Source: Terribacillus halophilus (GTDB lineage Bacteria > Bacillota > Bacilli > Bacillales > Amphibacillaceae). From it: a stretch of 64,000 nt of DNA. Below, in pieces: positions 60,026 to 64,000 of this stretch (its first letter is position 1; each line of letters starts with the position of its first letter). Made by a program: the position numbers and the translations under genes. The notes below the pieces were generated by a model. It was not told where the DNA came from and did no database searches. It saw nothing but the letters and a program-made list of their open reading frames with translations. Location: the NCBI RefSeq assembly GCF_900162685.1, contig NZ_LT727828.1, positions 62,001 to 126,000 on the forward strand. The letters are read 5' to 3'.

Positions 60026-60800
60026 ATTCTGTTGGACAGGTAATCAGGAAGCATGGCTGAATCAATCAGACACAAAAGAAATTGGCCGTGTAGTATTAGG
60101 CAGATTAGGCGGCATGACACAAGCAGGACAAACAAAAAACGAAGATGGATTTTTACTTTTTAGTGGTCGGGATTGGGAATTCATACTGCTAATGGATGCA
60201 CATAACTCCGCCGCAAGTGCAGAATTGGTTGCTTCTGCTTTTCTTGCTGCAGAGGTATTTGAGAGCAGCAAGTGATGCGGAGAATGCCTTTTATCAAATA
60301 CCTAATCTAGTAACAGAGCAATTATCAAATCCTAATTTTCTGGAAGCTTGCAAACAGGTTCAGGGAGAAACTGCTTGCTTGTTCATTTTTCGAAAGGGTT
60401 CCTATTTGTGGTGGCTGTCAGTCGGTGATTGCCAGCTCTATATATTCCACGAGCAATTAGCGCAATGGGGGAATTTGAACAAAATACACGGCATTTTTAT
60501 GAATGGATCGGGGAGAGGAATTCGTGGGCATTACCAGTTCCCTCTTACACGACAGGAACGCGTCAGCTGCGGAGGGGTATGAATAGAATTTTTCTGACAA
60601 CAGATGGTTTGTTGGAGTGTCGAGAGTTATCTATAAATGGACAAGTGCTGTGGGAAAAGAGTTTGGATAAAAGTGACATGAAACTTGCGGAGGAATTGCT
60701 TCTTAATTTGGAGAAGCATGAAGTACGGGATAGCTGTACTTTCGCATGTTGGACAGTAGAAATGAGTAAAGAAGGATTGATGCCAAGTGACCAAGAATAA
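60018..60800 (+). pseudogene. PP2C-like serine/threonine phosphatase, two frameshifts
   Basis: The reading starts at ATG 60018 and passes through three frames. Part 1 (to about 60275): GRLGGMTQAGQTKNEDGFLLF and LLMDAHNS, resembling the PP2C metal motifs. Part 2 (about 60255-60470): DAENAFYQIPNLVTEQLSN, LWWLSVGDCQLYIF. Part 3 (about 60470-60800): FLTTDGLLECREL and a complete C-terminus. The second shift falls at a run of five G (caatgggggaattt); one more G restores the frame. Read together, the protein would be about 260 residues. Either a recent pseudogene or sequence errors; the motifs remain well preserved. Confidence 0.75.
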
Positions 60801-60954
60801 CCAGTCCCTTTCTTGCTAAGGAAAGAGTTTAGACGCGTTCTTTCTCACCAGAAAAGCAAGTTTTTGTGCGAAGGAATTTGCATTCGATCCCTTTCTCATA
60901 AATAACCCGTTACCTGTGCACACTGTAAAAGAGAAAAACAGTGGAGGGAAACGG

Positions 60955-61608
60955 ATGAAAAAAACGCTAACTTTATTTATAATGCTGCTTGCTCTTTTTG
61001 CATTGGCTCAACCTGTACAAGCAAAGCCGATAAAAAATGTCATTGTAGAAACAGAGTATTACGATGACATCGAGGAATTAAAATTCCCGCAAGTTAAGCA
61101 TGCAGGAACGCCAAAGCTTACGAGAAAGATAAACAAAGATTTTAAGGATTATATAGAAAAAGCAGCAGCAATGCGGAAGCAAAATGAAGAAGCTGGCCGA
61201 AAATATGGGTACAAACCAGATTTCCAGACGGAGTTTGAAGTCAAATACAATACAGACGGTAAGCTGAGCGTATTAATGAGCAGTTACATATTTACCGGAG
61301 GCGCTCACGGGTCTACAGTTGTTGAATCCTATAACTATGACTTGAAGGAAAAACAACGCGTCTATCTGACGGATATTCTGCAAACACCAGGACAGCAAGA
61401 AAAGGTGAAGCAATATGTTTATACTTACGCAAAAGCAAGACCAGAGATCTTTTATCCAGATCTGAAAAAAGAGGATATCCCTCTGGACGAGAAAACAGCC
61501 TTCTTTTATACAGACAATGGGATTGCACTCGTCTTCCAGCAGTATGAGATTGCACCGTATGTCTCAGGCAACCAAGTAATCAAGATACCAATGAAAGTAT
61601 ATAGTTAA
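60955..61608 (+). CDS. Secreted DUF3298/DUF4163 protein (RsiV-like extracellular domain)
   Basis: 217 residues with an N-terminal signal peptide (cleavage after about residue 24, VQAKP). The remainder resembles the DUF4163-DUF3298 pair found outside the membrane in the anti-sigma factor RsiV and the deacetylase PdaC: YYDDIEELKFPQVKHAG, ANKDFKDY-like region, FTGGAHGSTVVESYNYDLKEKQRVYLTDIL and NGIALVFQQYEIAPYVSGNQVIKIP. No membrane anchor or catalytic domain is attached, so it is a free secreted domain of unknown role. The start is ATG 60955 with GGAGGG upstream. Confidence 0.85.
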   Translation: MKKTLTLFIMLLALFALAQPVQAKPIKNVIVETEYYDDIEELKFPQVKHAGTPKLTRKINKDFKDYIEKAAAMRKQNEEAGRKYGYKPDFQTEFEVKYNTDGKLSVLMSSYIFTGGAHGSTVVESYNYDLKEKQRVYLTDILQTPGQQEKVKQYVYTYAKARPEIFYPDLKKEDIPLDEKTAFFYTDNGIALVFQQYEIAPYVSGNQVIKIPMKVYS

Positions 61609-61646
61609 AAAAGAAGCCATGGATAAAGCTAATTCCATGGCTTTTT
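61609..61646 (+). terminator. Terminator of the DUF3298 gene
   Basis: AAAAGAAGCCATGG paired with CCATGGCTTTTT around a 12-base loop. Confidence 0.85.
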
Positions 61647-61690
61647 AGGGTATACGTATATTACGACAATTAGGAAATGGGGAGAGGAAG

Positions 61691-62656
61691 ATGATTAATT
61701 GGGCAATTTTAGGACCGGGTTCGATTGCACACCATTTTGCAGAAGCACTGAAGAAAGAGGGAGAATCAATTCACGCAGTAGGAGCGCGTAACAAAGAAAA
61801 GGCAGAAGTATTCGCAGAGCAATTTGATATCCCTCATGTATACGAAGGGTTTCAAGGCGTGTTCGATGATCCAGATGTTCACGTCGTATACATAGCAACT
61901 CCGCACGCCTTCCATTATGAAACAATAAAAGAAGCCTTATTGCATGGAAAGCATGTATTAGCTGAAAAAGCGATTACAGTGAATTATCAGCAGCTTGAGG
62001 AACTCGCAGCTTTAGCGGAAGAAAAACAGCTAATCCTAGCAGAAGCAATGACTATCTATCATATGCCGATTTATAAAGAGCTGCAGCAGCTAATTGCTGC
62101 GGGTAAAATTGGTGAAGTGCAATCTCTAAGTGTCAATTTTAACAGTATTAAGGAAAACTCACCGACAAATCGATTCTTTAACCCTGACTTAGCTGGTGGA
62201 GCCTTGCTGGACATTGGTGTTTATGCCTTATCCTTTGTCCGACTCTTTATAGAAGAGCAGCCTAGCGAAATTATCAGCACCGTAACAAAGCATGAAACAG
62301 GTGTTGATCAGCAAGCAGGAATAATTCTTAGAAACGAGCAAGGTCAAATGGCAACCATCACATTATCGTTTATGGTTGAGTCGCCTGAACGTGCGACTAT
62401 TATGGGCACAAAAGGTTTTATTGATATTGAGAAATTCTCGCGTGCACAGAAAGCAACTGTTTGTTATGTACAAGAAGAGAAAACGGAGACAATAGAGAAC
62501 GGAGTAACAGAGAACGCATTACGTTATGAAGTAAGAGCCATGAAAGAATTAATTGAAGATGATGTTCCACATGTAACATTACCGTACACGAAGGACGTCA
62601 TGAGGATTATGGATCAGCTGAGGCGGCAGTGGGAGATAGAATTCGATTTTGAATGA
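61691..62656 (+). CDS. Gfo/Idh/MocA-family oxidoreductase
   Basis: 321-residue NAD(P)-dependent dehydrogenase. Rossmann motif WAILGPGSIAHHF at the N-terminus, the NAD-binding region VVYIATPHAFHYE, the conserved catalytic lysine region GKHVLAEKAITVN, then a C-terminal alpha/beta domain with AGGALLDIGVYALSFVR. It resembles the dihydrodiol/glucose-fructose-oxidoreductase type enzymes; the substrate (a sugar or inositol derivative) cannot be assigned. The start is ATG 61691 with GGGAGAGG upstream; monocistronic with a terminator shared with the convergent DUF975 gene. Confidence 0.88.
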   Translation: MINWAILGPGSIAHHFAEALKKEGESIHAVGARNKEKAEVFAEQFDIPHVYEGFQGVFDDPDVHVVYIATPHAFHYETIKEALLHGKHVLAEKAITVNYQQLEELAALAEEKQLILAEAMTIYHMPIYKELQQLIAAGKIGEVQSLSVNFNSIKENSPTNRFFNPDLAGGALLDIGVYALSFVRLFIEEQPSEIISTVTKHETGVDQQAGIILRNEQGQMATITLSFMVESPERATIMGTKGFIDIEKFSRAQKATVCYVQEEKTETIENGVTENALRYEVRAMKELIEDDVPHVTLPYTKDVMRIMDQLRRQWEIEFDFE

Positions 62657-62657
62657 A

Positions 62658-62686
62658 AAAGCAGGAATCATCACGATTCCTGCTTT
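62658..62686. terminator. Bidirectional terminator
   Basis: AAAGCAGGAATC, ATCAC loop, GATTCCTGCTTT; overlaps the 3' end of the DUF975 gene. Confidence 0.88.
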
Positions 62687-63318
62687 ATTTTGCGCTCATA
62701 AAAACTGGCCATTGTTGTGCGGAAGTAGGGCTCGAGCCAAAACAGGCCAATACCTAGCGTTAAAATAACTAAGAGTGCCCAGCCAATGAAGCTAAGCTGT
62801 AAAAAAAACAACTCACTTCTATTACCGTGCATTTTCGCTTTGCTTTCCCTAATAGCCTGTAAGGGTGTGTAATCAGGATTCTCGCGCAGAATGAACAATG
62901 TCTGAGAGTAGCTGTAGTATTTAATAATGCCAGGAACAATCAGGAGCAGCGTCCAGAAGGTGAGTAAGACGGTAAGGATTAGCCCAGTCAGCATATACCG
63001 CCAAAATCGTTTAAATGGGCTAAAAATAGAGCCGAATGAAGGGCGGTCCCCTTGTACAAAGCTTTGAAACAGCCAGGTGGTACCTATAAATAAAGGCATT
63101 AATATTACGTAATTTATGATAGTGTCTCGGATATCACTAATAATGTCATCGCGCAAAGTTGTTTCCTCAAAGAACCCCGGTATGTGAAGCAAAGGATCTG
63201 TCAGCAGAACTAGCGCAAAAGAGACAACAGAGAAAAGAAAAACAGCTAGTACACTTTTTCCCCATTTGCCGCTCAAACTATCCAATGCCTGTCGTTTAAG
63301 AGTTTGGTTAGTATCCAT
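62671..63318 (-). CDS. DUF975 family membrane protein
   Basis: 215 residues with about five hydrophobic segments (about 22-42, 70-90, 108-135, 150-165 weak, 178-200). The N-terminal RQALDSLSGKWGKSVLAVFLF and the motifs IVPGIIKYYSYSQTLFILRENPDYTPLQAIRESKAKMHGNR are the signature of DUF975 proteins, of unknown function. The start is ATG 63318; GGGGGAAT is upstream. It diverges from the padR gene with an 18-bp palindrome between them, so it could belong to that regulon. Confidence 0.87.
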   Translation of the reverse strand: MDTNQTLKRQALDSLSGKWGKSVLAVFLFSVVSFALVLLTDPLLHIPGFFEETTLRDDIISDIRDTIINYVILMPLFIGTTWLFQSFVQGDRPSFGSIFSPFKRFWRYMLTGLILTVLLTFWTLLLIVPGIIKYYSYSQTLFILRENPDYTPLQAIRESKAKMHGNRSELFFLQLSFIGWALLVILTLGIGLFWLEPYFRTTMASFYERKIKQES

Positions 63319-63373
63319 TAAAAATTCCCCCGGTCTTTCTCTATGCTGTATAAGTATATTGCAATATCGATAA

Positions 63374-63494
63374 TACCATAAAATTATGGTAAGTATGGTT
63401 GCTAAGTGGTAATTAATGTGTTAATTTTGTTACTAACTTGTAAAACAATGTAGTGGCTTTCTTTTTACCCAATTACCTTGTAAAGCAATATAGT
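63374..63494. promoter_or_regulatory. Palindrome and direct repeats between DUF975 gene and padR
   Basis: Perfect inverted repeat TACCATAA-AA-TTATGGTA (63374-63391), then an 18-base direct repeat CTTGTAAARCAATRTAGT at 63437-63454 and 63477-63494 (16 of 18 identical, 40 bases apart, four helical turns). The second copy ends just before the padR ribosome site. These are candidate operators for autoregulation by PadR. Confidence 0.5.
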
Positions 63495-63511
63495 TGAGGA
63501 GGAAGTCGATT

Positions 63512-63841
63512 TTGTCATCTAGCCAATTATTAAAAGGGATTCTGGAAGGGTGCTTGCTCGCTATCATTGCAGAACGCGAGACGTATGGATATGAAATGGT
63601 GGAGAAACTTGCTTCTTATGGATTTACGATGGTCAGTGAGGGCAGTATCTACCCTTTACTGCTGCGAATGAAAAAGGAAGGGCTCGTAACGACAACAAGC
63701 AAAGCCTTGCCGTCTGGCGGACCGAAACGGAAATATTATCAGCTGACACCAGCGGGAGAGAAAGAATTGAAGGACTTTGAAGTAAGGTGGTCAGCAATTT
63801 CGTCCAGTGTTGATAACATTCTAAGGAGGAATCAATCATGA
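63512..63841 (+). CDS. PadR-family transcriptional regulator
   Basis: 109-residue winged-helix regulator: LLKGILEGCLLAIIAERETYGYEMVEKLASYGF, VSEGSIYPLLLRMKKEGLV and SGGPKRKYYQLTPAGEKEL are hallmark PadR segments. The start is TTG 63512 with GAGGAGG 9 bases upstream; the alternative TTG 63494 would lie before that site. It overlaps the next gene by 4 bases (ATGA), the usual padR-HAAS arrangement in which the partner membrane protein and sometimes an ABC transporter follow. Confidence 0.9.
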   Translation: MSSSQLLKGILEGCLLAIIAERETYGYEMVEKLASYGFTMVSEGSIYPLLLRMKKEGLVTTTSKALPSGGPKRKYYQLTPAGEKELKDFEVRWSAISSSVDNILRRNQS

Positions 63842-64000
63842 CACTATCCAAAGAAAGTCAAACATTTCTCGATAACTTGCGTGTTTACCTTTTTGCCAGC
63901 AATAAAAAAGAAGAAGAAGTGAATGAACTGCTTGAGGAACTTGAGGATCATCTGTATGAGGCGGAACAGAATGGGAAAAGTATCGAGCACATCATCGGGA
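63838..64000 (+). CDS. HAAS/DUF1129-type protein, N-terminal part (runs off window)
   Basis: 54 codons are seen, beginning MTLSKESQTFLDNLRVYLF, followed by an acidic helix KKEEEVNELLEELEDHLYEAEQNGKS. The pattern of a short N-terminal helix followed by a Glu/Leu-rich HAAS-type segment and the overlap with padR suggest a DUF1129/DUF1700-like membrane protein; the membrane part must lie beyond the window. The start ATG 63838 has AAGGAGG upstream. Confidence 0.7.
   Translation, partial: MTLSKESQTFLDNLRVYLFASNKKEEEVNELLEELEDHLYEAEQNGKSIEHIIG

Overview
The window is about 64 kb of a low-to-mid GC Gram-positive chromosome. The order yybS-gdpP-rplI-dnaC-purA-walRKHIJ-htrA is the origin-proximal block typical of Bacillaceae. 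Closest B. subtilis-type relatives by eye include WalRKHI, YtvA, LicH and FeuABC. AGGAGG-type ribosome sites, frequent GTG/TTG starts, a LexA box, a Fur box and PurR boxes all fit a Bacillus-like Firmicute. A Terribacillus-like genus is possible, but that is only a guess. I saw no rRNA, tRNA, insertion sequence, prophage or CRISPR array.

Layout. 1-3.2 kb: end of serA, a SteT-like amino acid exchanger and a PHP phosphatase. 3.2-4.05 kb: a largely non-coding stretch with a 27-codon peptide gene under a SigB-like promoter and a leader/attenuator before yybS. 4.05-17.3 kb: yybS, gdpP (c-di-AMP hydrolase), rplI, dnaC, purA, then the cell-wall-stress operon walRKHIJ and htrA. 17.35-17.54 kb: a dense DnaA-box cluster. 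17.7-22.5 kb: YhgE-type exporter with its TetR regulator, the LOV photoreceptor ytvA, and manA. 22.7-30.5 kb: a low-affinity PBP3-type transpeptidase, a LysP-like permease, an amidase, a SatP-like carrier and an AroP-like permease. 30.6-35.1 kb: an ABC exporter divergent from a two-component system, with a symmetric four-half-site operator between them. 35-42.6 kb: an InhA-type M6 protease, Nudix and small membrane proteins, and a LacI regulator with licH. 42.8-46.6 kb: the SOS polymerase uvrX (LexA box), a DinF-type MATE pump and a SEDS protein. 46.7-52.2 kb: a YtkA-like lipoprotein with a PepSY membrane protein, then proC-proB-proA. 52.3-57.2 kb: an orphan PTS IIC and the Fur-controlled siderophore operon feuABC-besA. 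57.3-64 kb: a FusB-like protein, lipoproteins, a PH-domain protein, a T-box leader driving a HIT hydrolase and a broken PP2C gene, an oxidoreductase, a DUF975 protein, and a PadR regulator with the start of its partner.

Most notable observations. (1) A complete T-box leader with an apparent leucine (CUC) specifier lies in front of a HIT-family hydrolase coupled to a frameshifted PP2C-like phosphatase, not in front of a synthetase or amino-acid gene. (2) proC and proB have no ATG/GTG/TTG at the correct position; their Shine-Dalgarno sequences point to ATC and ATT starts. (3) There is a DnaA-box cluster downstream of htrA. (4) yybS has a terminator-type attenuator overlapping a possible leader peptide. 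(5) A 27-residue hydrophobic peptide has its own promoter and terminator. All coordinates and motifs were read by eye; no database search was run.
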